Source: Kutzneria buriramensis
Lineage (GTDB): Bacteria; Actinomycetota; Actinomycetes; Mycobacteriales; Pseudonocardiaceae
NCBI RefSeq assembly: GCF_043575855.1
Contig: NZ_CP144375.1
Coordinates: 5,580,001 to 5,644,000, forward strand
Reading direction: 5' to 3'
DNA: 64,000 nt
Shown: piece after piece, positions 50,326 through 58,750 of the stretch
Numbering within the stretch: position 1 is the stretch's first letter
Layout of the letters: each line of letters begins with the position of its first letter
The notes under the pieces: generated by a model
Seen by the model: the letters and a program-made list of their open reading frames with translations, nothing else
The model's database searches: none
What the model was told of the DNA's origin: nothing
Translations under genes and position numbers: made by a program

Positions 50326-50430
50326 ATGTTCTCGATGGTCATGACCTGGAGCGGCGCGGTGGTCGGCATGTTGGTGCTGGCGGTCATGGTGGTCACGGGC
50401 CTGCTGGTCGACAGCGAGCAGACCAAGTAA
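50326..50430 (+). CDS. 34-aa single-pass membrane peptide
   Basis: A small gene with GAAAGAGG eight bases before ATG 50326. The protein is one hydrophobic helix (VMTWSGAVVGMLVLAVMVVTGLLV in two halves) with a short polar tail ending SEQTK. Codon use and ribosome site look genuine. It sits alone between the orphan kinase and the NOS-like gene, converging on the latter. Membrane-embedded mini-proteins often tune a kinase or transporter; nothing here shows which. Confidence 0.6.
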   Translation: MFSMVMTWSGAVVGMLVLAVMVVTGLLVDSEQTK

Positions 50431-50437
50431 GCACCCC

Positions 50438-51619
50438 TCAGCCCAACTGCTTGCGCAGCAGGGCCGCGAGCCGACCGCCGTGCGGCTCGGTGTCGACGGC
50501 GTCGGCGAACCGCGCCGGGGCGCCCTGCCTGGCCCGCTGCGCCGTCGTCGAGTCGATCCGGAACGCCGGCCGGTTGCCGCCGGCCCGCTGCCGCGATCGC
50601 AGCCACGCCAGCCGGTGCAGCGCCTCGGCATGGTGATCGGTGATCGTCACCTGGGCGGCGTCGAACGAGTGGAGCACCGCTCGGTTCAGCTCGACGGTCG
50701 CCCGGTCCCGCCACAGCGTCCGCTCGGTGCGGGTGTCCAGCCCGAGCCGCGCGGCGACCTCCCTGGCCACCGCATACGCGCCCTCGTCGGCCAGGCTGCG
50801 GGTGCCGATCTCGGCCCCGACGAACCAGCTGTTGAACGGCGCCGCCGGATAGGTCACGCCGCCGATCACCAGGCGCATGTTGCTGATCACCGGCACGGCG
50901 TGCCAGCGCAGCCCGAGCTCGACGAACCACGCCAGGTCGGGGTGCTCCAGCGGCACCTCCTGGATCATGTCCCGCGGCACCGTGAACAGCTGCGGTCCCT
51001 CGTGCGCGGTCTCCACCACCAGCGGCAGATGGTCGAACCGGCCGCGCTGGGTCGGCGGCCGCCAGCCCATGTTCGTGACGGCGGCGGTGAAGTCGGCGTA
51101 CCGCGGATCGCCGACGACCTTGCCGTTGGCGTCCCGATAGCCGGCGTACCGCACGAGCTGCTCGTTCCAGATGCACGGCCCGGGCGTGGACGGCGTGTCC
51201 GGCGCGAACACCGTGACCAGCGGCTGGATCTGGCCGCCGTTGGTGGACAGCCGCAGGTGCTGCACGCATTCGGCGGCGACCGCGGCCGCGTTGCGCAGGC
51301 CGCGCAGGTCGCGGACCTTGAGCCGGCGCCACGGCACGCCGCTGGTGCACCAGCCGCTGTCCCGCAGCGCCACCCGGGCGCCGTAGGCGAGCTCCTGGGG
51401 CGTGTGCCGGTAGGTGCCCGTGTCGGCGATCTCGGTGCGTACGGTCGTGAGGCGCTGGCTCACCGGCCCGGCCTCCGGGTGCGCGTCGTGGAACATGCGG
51501 AGGAACTCCTCGGCGGCGTCGAGATCGACGCAGTCGAGGGCAGGGAGGGTTGCCAGAGCCGTCACGGTCGGCAACCGTAACCGCCGCCCGGCCTCACTCG
51601 TCACTGCCAGAAGGGGCAC
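50438..51619 (-). CDS. Nitric-oxide-synthase-like haem protein
   Basis: Up to 393 residues; start uncertain (GTG 51619, or GTG 51565 for 375 residues). It aligns over most of its length with bacterial NOS oxygenase: RDSGWCTSGVPW holds the proximal haem Cys91 in the position of RNSNRCIGRLFW; LRLSTNGGQIQP, IWNEQLVRYAGYRD, GDPRYADFTAA, GLRWHAVPVISNMRL, APFNSWFVGAEIGTRSLADE (with the substrate guanidine Glu270) and VELNRAVLHSF all follow. Differences: the region after Cys is changed (TSG for IGR), and the usual C-terminal pterin/dimer motif W-x-W-L-x-P-P-x-S-P is missing, replaced by an Arg/Ala-rich tail. Like other bacterial NOS, no reductase domain is attached. Whether it makes NO is open. Confidence 0.85.
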   Translation of the reverse strand: MPLLAVTSEAGRRLRLPTVTALATLPALDCVDLDAAEEFLRMFHDAHPEAGPVSQRLTTVRTEIADTGTYRHTPQELAYGARVALRDSGWCTSGVPWRRLKVRDLRGLRNAAAVAAECVQHLRLSTNGGQIQPLVTVFAPDTPSTPGPCIWNEQLVRYAGYRDANGKVVGDPRYADFTAAVTNMGWRPPTQRGRFDHLPLVVETAHEGPQLFTVPRDMIQEVPLEHPDLAWFVELGLRWHAVPVISNMRLVIGGVTYPAAPFNSWFVGAEIGTRSLADEGAYAVAREVAARLGLDTRTERTLWRDRATVELNRAVLHSFDAAQVTITDHHAEALHRLAWLRSRQRAGGNRPAFRIDSTTAQRARQGAPARFADAVDTEPHGGRLAALLRKQLG

Positions 51620-51719
51620 ACGTCGGCCTAGTGGATCTCCCCCCGAAAGGGTGAGCGTTAGACCGAGAGTGGCCGACTCGACCGCAGGGCGTCGCAGCTT
51701 GATTACCTGGTCGGGTGAC

Positions 51720-52451
51720 CTAGTCGACCTTGGCGAACATCAGGTCGTGGCTGATCCGGCCCTCCTCGACGGCCCGGTTCTCGAACTTGGTGACCGGCCG
51801 CCAGTCGGGTCGGGGCGCCCACCCGCCCGGCTCATCCGCGTACACGTTGCGCAACCGAGTCTCGTCGCTACACACGGTCATCATCTGCTCCGCGTACTCC
51901 TCCCAGTCGGTGGCCATGTGGAACACACCGCCGGGCACGAGCCGGGACGCCACCAGAGCGACGAAGTCGGGCTGCACGATGCGCCGCTTGTGGTGCTTGG
52001 CCTTGGGCCACGGGTCCGGGAAGAACAGCCGCACGCCGGCCAGCGACGCCGGCTCCAGGTGCTCGGTCAGCACGGTGACGGCGTCGCCCCGCAGCAGCCG
52101 GAGCGTGTCCACCTCCAGGACGTCGGCCCGCAGGATGAGCTGGGCCAGACCCGGCTTGTACACCTCGACGGCGAGGTAGTTGAGCTCCGGCTGCGCGGCA
52201 GCCAGCTGCGAGGTGGTCTCGCCCATCCCGGACCCGATCTCCAGCAGCACCGGCGCCGGCCGGCCGAACCACTCGTCCAGCGCGAGCGGGCCGGGCGGCA
52301 GCTCCTTCACCTCGCGGCCCAGTTCGGGCCACCGGGTGTCCCAGGCGCGCTGCTGGCCGACCGTCATGCGCTCGCCGCGCTGGACGTAGGAGACGATGGA
52401 GCGGTGGTGCGGTGGACGCTGCTCGGCCTGATTCGGGTCTGACTGTCTCAC
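51720..52451 (-). CDS. trmB: tRNA (guanine-N7)-methyltransferase
   Basis: 243 residues from GTG 52451. SAM-binding LLEIGSGMGETTSQLAAAQPE, then EVYKPGLAQL, GDAVTVLTEHL and the catalytic LFFPDPWPKAKHHKRRIVQPDF, HMATDWEEYAEQM and TKFENRAVEEGR are all TrmB hallmarks. It methylates G46 in the variable loop of tRNAs. Starts 20 bases after the stop of the upstream hypothetical gene, so probably co-transcribed. Confidence 0.95.
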   Translation of the reverse strand: MRQSDPNQAEQRPPHHRSIVSYVQRGERMTVGQQRAWDTRWPELGREVKELPPGPLALDEWFGRPAPVLLEIGSGMGETTSQLAAAQPELNYLAVEVYKPGLAQLILRADVLEVDTLRLLRGDAVTVLTEHLEPASLAGVRLFFPDPWPKAKHHKRRIVQPDFVALVASRLVPGGVFHMATDWEEYAEQMMTVCSDETRLRNVYADEPGGWAPRPDWRPVTKFENRAVEEGRISHDLMFAKVD

Positions 52452-52471
52452 GGTTGCATGACTCTTCCAGA

Positions 52472-53017
52472 TCAGGTCGCCTCGATGTCGTCCAGCCTGC
52501 TCCGGAGGTCGTCGACGCCGCGGACCGCGGTCCGCTTGGGCACGGCGCCACGGTGCGCCGGCAGCACGTCCAGCCAGCCGCGGTGGCGGGCGGTGAACAG
52601 CACGGTGGTGGGCACGGTCGGCGCCTCGCCGGCCGCGTACACCTCGGACGGCACGTACTCCCAGTAGCCGTCCTCCCAGGGCACGTAGACCCAGCCCGGC
52701 CGGGCGGCGAGCAGCTCGCCGACCTCGTCCTCCATCCGGAAGGCGGCCTTGCGGGTGGGCAGCCCGCCGGCGGCCAGCGCCCGCAGCCACCAGGGCGCGG
52801 GCAGTTCGGGCTCGAACTGGCTGAGCACCCGGTACAGGCCGACGACCTGTCGTTCGGGGGCCCGGTGGATCCAGGCGCGACGGATGTCCTCGGGTCCGGC
52901 GGCGTCGTCCCGGACGCCTGCCAGCTCGACCGCCTGAGACCACTCCAGCGTGGCCATCGGCTCCACCCGCACGCTCTTGCGTGTGTTGCGACGTGGGTGC
53001 GAATCGGTCACCGCCAC
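52472..53017 (-). CDS. Conserved hypothetical protein
   Basis: 181 residues, GTG start. No family recognised. Residues about 20-60 are helical (EWSQAVELAGVRDDAAGPEDIRRAWI), the middle holds WYVPWEDGYWEYVPSEVY-type aromatic residues (about 110-128), and the end is a basic-acidic helix (RGVDDLRSRLDDIEAT). No signal peptide. It precedes trmB by 20 bases in the same direction. Confidence 0.65.
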   Translation of the reverse strand: MAVTDSHPRRNTRKSVRVEPMATLEWSQAVELAGVRDDAAGPEDIRRAWIHRAPERQVVGLYRVLSQFEPELPAPWWLRALAAGGLPTRKAAFRMEDEVGELLAARPGWVYVPWEDGYWEYVPSEVYAAGEAPTVPTTVLFTARHRGWLDVLPAHRGAVPKRTAVRGVDDLRSRLDDIEAT

Positions 53018-53156
53018 CGCTCACCTCCATGGGCTGCCTGACGGGATAATTCGATCCGATCACTTCTGGCGGCGCTTCGCACGTTCCTGTGCGGGAGTTC
53101 ACGTGGTCTTCATGCAGTTATTACGCCATTCGAGCGGCCGAACCACCGATCACGAC

Positions 53157-53170
53157 TTGGTCTGGACCAA
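53157..53170. promoter_or_regulatory. DasR-like dre site (TGGTC TG GACCA)
   Basis: TTGGTC (53157-53162) and GACCAA (53165-53170) form a perfect 6-bp inverted repeat around TG, close to the dre consensus of the GntR-type regulator DasR (ACTGGTCTAGACCAGT-like) that controls chitin and N-acetylglucosamine use. It is in the 160-base gap between the ABC ATPase gene and the hypothetical/trmB genes, about 140 bases upstream of 53017. Confidence 0.45.
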
Positions 53171-53177
53171 ACGGCGG

Positions 53178-54077
<900 letters not shown>

Positions 54078-54137
54078 GTCCGCATGATCCCAGGGAACAG
54101 GAAATGGTGGTGGACCAGGCGGTCCGGGTGTCGGCAA

Positions 54138-54173
54138 GGGTCCGGGCCGCCCCCCGATCGGCGGTCCGGACCC
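54138..54173 (-). terminator. Hairpin after the ABC permease gene
   Basis: A 14-bp stem with one G-T wobble (54138-54151 with 54160-54173, GGGTCCGG..GCC / GGC..CCGGACCC) and an eight-base loop lies between the permease gene and the second ATPase gene, likely ending the ATPase B/permease transcript. Confidence 0.7.
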
Positions 54174-54255
54174 TCGCCCGAGTGGGCCCCGATTCCCACT
54201 CGTTCCCCAGCCCCTGTACCCGTGAGACGACACACGTGCGCCGTCATGACGCGGT

Positions 54256-54981
54256 TCAGGCGTCTCTTTTTTCGACCACTGCGAGAGCGGCCACCAGCAG
54301 GGCGGCGGCGATCGCCGCGAAGTAGGCCAGACCGCCCCACGGGCCGTAGGGCAGGCCCCGGTCCGCGGTGCTCGCGAACTGGCTCGCGGCCACGAACGGC
54401 ATCCAGTCGTGCAGCCGGTCGCCCACCCGCGGAATGATCTCCACCAGCTGCTCGACCAGCAGCGGGAACACCAGCAGGATGGCCACCGCCGCGGCGCTCT
54501 GGCGCAGCAGCGCGCCCACCGCGACGGCCAGCACGGCGGCGATCGCGTACACCAGGCCCATGCCGGCGATCTGCCGCCACTCGGCGGCGGTGTGGATGTC
54601 GGTGTCCGGGCTGTGCGCGATCAGCTTGGCCACGCCCCAGGACCCGAACGACGACACCTCCCCGACCAGACCGGCGACGATCGCCAGCACGGTGGCCTTG
54701 GCCAGCAGCGCGCGGCTACGACTGGACACCGCCTGGAACGTGGCCCGCATCGTGCCGAAGCGGTACTCGGTGGTGACCGACAGCGTGGCCATCACCATGA
54801 TCACGGTCAGGCCCAGGATGTACATGGTCTGCGTGCTCGACGGCGTCGGCCCCTCGCCGGCGTGGTCGAGCATGGTGAGGCCGGCGGTGACGCCGATGGT
54901 CAGCACCAGCGCGGTCGCGATGCACCACACCGGCGCACGCGTGGAGAAGAGCTTGATCCGCTCGACGGCCAGCAGCGTCAC
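54256..54981 (-). CDS. ABC transporter permease
   Basis: 241 residues with about six hydrophobic helices; opens LLAVERIKLFSTRAPVWCIATALVLTIG and continues TEYRFGTMRATFQAVSSRSRALLAKA, the pattern of ABC-2-type permeases that work with BcrA-like ATPases (peptide resistance or cytochrome-type). ATG overlaps the ATPase B stop by four bases (ATGA), so the pair is coupled. Confidence 0.88.
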   Translation of the reverse strand: MTLLAVERIKLFSTRAPVWCIATALVLTIGVTAGLTMLDHAGEGPTPSSTQTMYILGLTVIMVMATLSVTTEYRFGTMRATFQAVSSRSRALLAKATVLAIVAGLVGEVSSFGSWGVAKLIAHSPDTDIHTAAEWRQIAGMGLVYAIAAVLAVAVGALLRQSAAAVAILLVFPLLVEQLVEIIPRVGDRLHDWMPFVAASQFASTADRGLPYGPWGGLAYFAAIAAALLVAALAVVEKRDA

Positions 54982-55895
54982 GACACGGTCACCTCGTCCG
55001 ACTGGTACTCGACCGCGTGACCGGTCAAGCGCATGAACGCCTCCTCAAGCGAACCCTGCTGCGGGCTCAGCTCGTGCAGCACGACGCCGTGCGTCGCGGC
55101 CATCTCGCCGATCTGGTCGCTGCTGCCGCCGCTGATCACCAGCGCGTCATCGTCCGTGATACGCACCGACATGCCCCACTGGGTCAGCACCTCCACCAGG
55201 CGCTCGGCCTGCGGGCTGCGCACCAGCACGGTGGTCTCGGTGGCCCCGTTGACGAAGGCGTCGACGGTGCCCTGGGAGATCAACTGTCCGCGGCCGATGA
55301 CGATCAGGTCCTCGGCGGTCTGCGCCATCTCCGACAGCAGGTGACTGGACACCAGCACGGTGCGCCCCTCGGCGGCCAGGCCCTGCATGATCCGGCGGAT
55401 CCACAGGATGCCCTCCGGGTCCAGGCCGTTGACCGGCTCGTCGAACAGCAACACCTGCGGGTCGCCCAGCAGCGCGGCGGCGATGCCCAGCCGCTGAGAC
55501 ATGCCCAGCGAGAACGTCCCGGCCCGCTTGTCGGCAACGGTCGTCAGCCCGACCTGCGCCAGTACCTCGTCCACCCGGGCCCTGGGCAGTTGGCTGGCCC
55601 GCGCCAGCCAGCGCAGGTGGTTGCGGGCCGAGCGGTTGGGATGCACCCACTTCGCGTCCAGCAGCGCGCCGACCGTGCGCATCGGGTGCCTGAGCTCGTG
55701 ATACGGCCGGCCGTCGATCAACACCCGGCCCTCGGTCGGCCGGTCGAGGCCCAGGATCATGCGCATCGTCGTCGACTTGCCGGCGCCGTTCGGCCCCAGG
55801 AAGCCCGTCACCCGGCCCGGCCGGACCGTGAACGACAGGTCCCGCACCGCCACGGTCCGCCCGTAGCGTTTGGTCAGGCCGATTGCCTCGATCAT
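54978..55895 (-). CDS. ABC transporter ATP-binding protein, copy B
   Basis: 305 residues from ATG 55895. Walker A GPNGAGKST, signature FSLGMSQRLGIA, Walker B LLFDEPVNGLDPEGI and switch SSHLLSEMAQTAEDLI. Belongs to the BcrA-type group. Followed by an overlapping permease. A second, diverged copy without its own permease is at 53178. The substrate is not evident. Confidence 0.93.
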   Translation of the reverse strand: MIEAIGLTKRYGRTVAVRDLSFTVRPGRVTGFLGPNGAGKSTTMRMILGLDRPTEGRVLIDGRPYHELRHPMRTVGALLDAKWVHPNRSARNHLRWLARASQLPRARVDEVLAQVGLTTVADKRAGTFSLGMSQRLGIAAALLGDPQVLLFDEPVNGLDPEGILWIRRIMQGLAAEGRTVLVSSHLLSEMAQTAEDLIVIGRGQLISQGTVDAFVNGATETTVLVRSPQAERLVEVLTQWGMSVRITDDDALVISGGSSDQIGEMAATHGVVLHELSPQQGSLEEAFMRLTGHAVEYQSDEVTVS

Positions 55896-55982
55896 GGTGC
55901 AAGCATGCCGGGGCCGGAAGTCAGCCGGCATCGGACCCAGGACCGATGCCGGCTAGTCCCAACGGGTGATCCCACACGCAGT

Positions 55983-56025
55983 GAAGGGACCATTCCTGAC
56001 GGTGAACGTGTGGAATGGTCCCTTC
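55983..56025. repeat. 14-bp inverted repeat between lipoprotein and ABC genes
   Basis: GAAGGGACCATTCC (55983-55996) and GGAATGGTCCCTTC (56012-56025) pair perfectly with a 15-base loop. It begins 12 bases after the lipoprotein gene stop (minus strand), so it can serve as a terminator. Similar GGGACCATTCC palindromes are common between genes of related actinomycetes, so it may also be a repeat family. Confidence 0.75.
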
Positions 56026-56036
56026 CGAGCGGTGGG

Positions 56037-56801
56037 TCAGTGCTTGAGGCTGGCGATGTCGGTGACCTGGTCGGCGGCCGGCGCGGCGACGTCCACCTTC
56101 GCGCCCCAGTTCGTGTAGTGGATGGTCGACGTGAACAGGCTGCCCATCGACATCACGACCTGCACCGGCAGCTGGTCCTTGGTCAGCCAGATGTCGACGT
56201 CCGCGGTCTTGGGCAGCTGGGCCGCCGCGTCGGCCGGCAGCTTGTCGGCCTCGCCGGCCTTGGCCGTGTCGACCTGGAGCGCGTAGTGGGTGACCGGCTG
56301 GCCGTTGAGCGTCGTCTGCCAGCTCTTGGTGATCTTGCCGGCCTTGGACAGCTGGTCCAGCACCGACGTCGGGCTGTTCTGCTCCGCCATCTGGTCGAAG
56401 CCGCCGGCCAGCGCCTTGGACAGCGGGTCGTCCCCGCCGCCGAGCTTCAGCCACGGCGTGGTGACGCCCTCCTTGCTCAGGGCATCGGCGGGCAGGGCCA
56501 TGTAGACCGCCTTGTCGACGATCCGGATCTCCATGTCGCCGGTCTTGCTGCTCATCTTCATGTCCAGCTGCGTGTTCGCGCCGTCGATCAGCGCCGCGCC
56601 GGACATCTCCATCTTCTGCTGCTGGACGTTGATCACGGCGTCCATGTCGACGCTCTTGGTCTTGTCGGCGCTGGTCTTGGCCAGCGCGGCCAGCTGCACG
56701 GCGTCGGTCACGGGCTCGGGCCCGCCGGCGCTGGCGTTCTGCGGGCCGCCGCAGGCAGCCAGCGTCACGAGCACGGCACAGCCCACAACAGTCTTGCGCA
56801 T
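56037..56801 (-). CDS. LppX/LprG-like lipoprotein, copy 1
   Basis: 254 residues. Signal peptide with lipobox LAACGG (Cys17 would be lipidated). Then DAVQLAALAKTSADKTKSVDMDA, DMEIRIVDKAVYMALPADAL, GGFDQMAEQNSPTSVLDQLSKAGKITKSWQTTLNGQPVTHYALQVDT and the strand DVDIWLTKDQLPVQVVMSMGSL, which is the half-beta-barrel of LppX/LprG-like lipid-binding lipoproteins. A paralogue lies upstream (57047) beyond the palindromic element. It may carry an envelope lipid. Confidence 0.82.
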   Translation of the reverse strand: MRKTVVGCAVLVTLAACGGPQNASAGGPEPVTDAVQLAALAKTSADKTKSVDMDAVINVQQQKMEMSGAALIDGANTQLDMKMSSKTGDMEIRIVDKAVYMALPADALSKEGVTTPWLKLGGGDDPLSKALAGGFDQMAEQNSPTSVLDQLSKAGKITKSWQTTLNGQPVTHYALQVDTAKAGEADKLPADAAAQLPKTADVDIWLTKDQLPVQVVMSMGSLFTSTIHYTNWGAKVDVAAPAADQVTDIASLKH

Positions 56802-56916
56802 GATGGTGGGTCCCCCCTGGTTTCGGCCACGATCGGCAGCCTCACCACCAGGCTATTCAGCCCCACCACCGATTTTTTGGCGCCGCCTTCGGCGGCTCGG
56901 CTCGGCCCCCTTTGAG

Positions 56917-57016
56917 CCCCTGCCTCGCCCTTGCCGGGTTTTCGAGGCCCGCGTCGGCTCGGTGGGGCGCGTCGGGTGGCGGAGCTCGAAAACCCAGCAA
57001 CCGTGCGAAGCAGGGG
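56917..57016. repeat. Dispersed palindromic intergenic element, copy 2
   Basis: Arms of about 31 bp (56917-56947 and 56985-57016) match those of the copy at 8536. The inner stem here reads GGGTTTTCGAG / CTCGAAAACCC against GGATTTTCGAG / CTCGAAAATCC there. It lies in the 245-base gap between two paralogous lipoprotein genes, so transcription through both genes would carry it as RNA. Confidence 0.8.
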
Positions 57017-57046
57017 CGGGGCCTCGCGGGGTGCTGGCCCTACCCG

Positions 57047-57829
57047 TCAATGACCGCCGAGGTCCTTGAGGTCCGCGACCTGGTCAGCGGGCGGGGCCTG
57101 GACGTCGACCTTGCCGCCCCAGTCGGTGTAGTGGATCTTCGCGGCGTACGTGTTGCCGGCCACCGCGTTCACCTGGAGCGGCAGGTTGTCGCCGTTGAGC
57201 CACAGGTCCACGGTCATCGGCGAGACCGCGCCGGCCAGCTGCGGCGGCAGGTCGGCCTTGGCCTTGGCGGTGTCCACGTCGATCGTGTAGTGCGTCGCAG
57301 GCTGGCCGTCGAGCGTGGTCTTCTCGGTCTTGGTGATCTTGCCGCCCTGCGAGATCTGGTTCAGGAACGTGGTCGGGTCGTTCTGGGTGGCCAGCTGGTC
57401 CAGGCCGCCGTCGATGAGCTGGGAGAGCGGGTCGTCGGAGCCGCCGAGCTTGATCCACGGCTTGTCGGTGCCCAGCCGGGACTGCGCGCCGGCCGGCGGC
57501 TTGAGGTAGACGACCTTGTCCAGCAGGCGCATCTCCAGGGCGCCGGCGGTGGTGCCGAGCTGCATCTCCATCTGCGAGCTGTCGCCGCCGAACGCGCCCT
57601 GGCCGGTCATGGTGACGTGCTGGCCGGACGTGTCCACGGTGGCGTCGATCTTCACGGTCCGGCTCTTGGACGTGCTGGTCTTGGCCAGCGCGACGAGCTG
57701 CACGGCGTCGGTCTCGGTGCTGGCGGCCGGCTGACCGCCGGGGGCCGGGGCCGGCGAGCCGGTCGTCTGGGCGCTGCACGCGCCCAACGTCATCAACAAC
57801 AGGGCCGCACCCGCTACGGACTTGCGCAC
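57047..57829 (-). CDS. LppX/LprG-like lipoprotein, copy 2
   Basis: 260 residues with lipobox LGACSA (Cys18). Same layout as the copy at 56037: DAVQLVALAKTSTSKSRTVKIDATVD, QMEMQLGTTAGALEMRLLDKVVYLKPP, GGLDQLATQNDPTTFLNQISQGGKITKTEKTTLDGQPATHYTIDVDTAK and MTVDLWLNGDNLPLQVNAV. A Pro/Ala/Thr linker follows the cysteine. 12 bases separate it from the upstream HAD gene, so HAD-lipoprotein-(element)-lipoprotein may be one transcription unit. Tandem duplication followed by divergence. Confidence 0.84.
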   Translation of the reverse strand: MRKSVAGAALLLMTLGACSAQTTGSPAPAPGGQPAASTETDAVQLVALAKTSTSKSRTVKIDATVDTSGQHVTMTGQGAFGGDSSQMEMQLGTTAGALEMRLLDKVVYLKPPAGAQSRLGTDKPWIKLGGSDDPLSQLIDGGLDQLATQNDPTTFLNQISQGGKITKTEKTTLDGQPATHYTIDVDTAKAKADLPPQLAGAVSPMTVDLWLNGDNLPLQVNAVAGNTYAAKIHYTDWGGKVDVQAPPADQVADLKDLGGH

Positions 57830-57841
57830 TTGCTCATCCCC

Positions 57842-58624
57842 TCATCGGAACAGTCGGTCGAGCACGGTCGCCACGCCGTCCTCTGCGATGCTGCCGGTCA
57901 CCTCGTCGGCGGCCGCCCGCACGTCGTCGGCGGCATTGCCCATGGCCACACCCAGCGCCGCCCAGCGGAGCATCGCGATGTCGTTGTGCCCGTCGCCGAA
58001 CGCCACGGTGGCGTCCGCTGGCACTCCCAGCTCCAGCCGGAGCTGCTCCAGCGCACTCGCCTTGGAGATGCCCTCGGCGACGACGGTCAGCCACGCGTCA
58101 CTGTGATGGTCGTACGTCCACGTGACGCCGGCAATGGGTGAGACGTCCATCAGCGCCTCGAGTTGCGCCTTGGTGACGCCGTTCCAGTAGGCGATCATGC
58201 GCGTGGTCGGGGTCGCGGCCAGCTCCACGTCGTCGACCTGCCGCCGGGTGCCGGAGCCGTCGCCGGGATAGCCGGTGCTGACCCGGTTGCCGACGCCGGG
58301 CTCCTCCAGCGAGAAGGTCACGCCGGGCAGCAGCGCCCGCAGCTGGGTGATCACCGGCGCCGGCTCGAAGGTGGCCAGCGGGATCACCTCGCCGCTGGCC
58401 AGGTTGAGCCGCACCGCCCCGTTCGAGCAGAGCGCGGTGCCGGTGGTGAAGCCGAGCTCGGTGATGACGGTGCGGACGCCAAGCACGGTCCGTCCGGTCG
58501 ACAGCACGACGTGCGCGCCGGCGGCCTGTGCGCGGGCGATGGCGTCGCGCACGGCCGGCGAGATCGTGCCGGTCGAGTCCAGGATCGTGCCGTCCACGTC
58601 GAGGGCGATCAGGGCAGGGCGCAC
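57842..58624 (-). CDS. HAD-family (Cof-type) phosphatase
   Basis: 260 residues from GTG 58624. ALIALDVDGTILDSTGTISP holds the nucleophile Asp and the second catalytic Asp; VVLSTGRTVLGV is motif II; ATVAFGDGHNDIAMLRWAALGVAMGNA is motif IV with metal-binding Asps. The large cap between about 85 and 190 marks the Cof/IIB subclass, which dephosphorylates sugars, flavin or phospholipid intermediates. Substrate unknown. First gene of the lipoprotein transcription unit. Confidence 0.88.
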   Translation of the reverse strand: MRPALIALDVDGTILDSTGTISPAVRDAIARAQAAGAHVVLSTGRTVLGVRTVITELGFTTGTALCSNGAVRLNLASGEVIPLATFEPAPVITQLRALLPGVTFSLEEPGVGNRVSTGYPGDGSGTRRQVDDVELAATPTTRMIAYWNGVTKAQLEALMDVSPIAGVTWTYDHHSDAWLTVVAEGISKASALEQLRLELGVPADATVAFGDGHNDIAMLRWAALGVAMGNAADDVRAAADEVTGSIAEDGVATVLDRLFR

Positions 58625-58750
58625 AACACGGAGCGTAACTACCTCCCCGGGGTGAATTCGGTGTGACTGCAATCACCGAAACGGAAACGGATCGTTTCGC
58701 AAGTTGCGCGTCGGCAACGAGGCCGGCGCCTGCGGAAGCGGAGGGCGTCC

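Noticed and set aside
51620..51719. tRNA or small RNA gene between the NOS-like gene and trmB
   Set aside because: No cloverleaf can be folded and no CCA or T-loop consensus (GGTTCGAATCC-like) is present. No tRNA or rRNA was recognised anywhere in the window.
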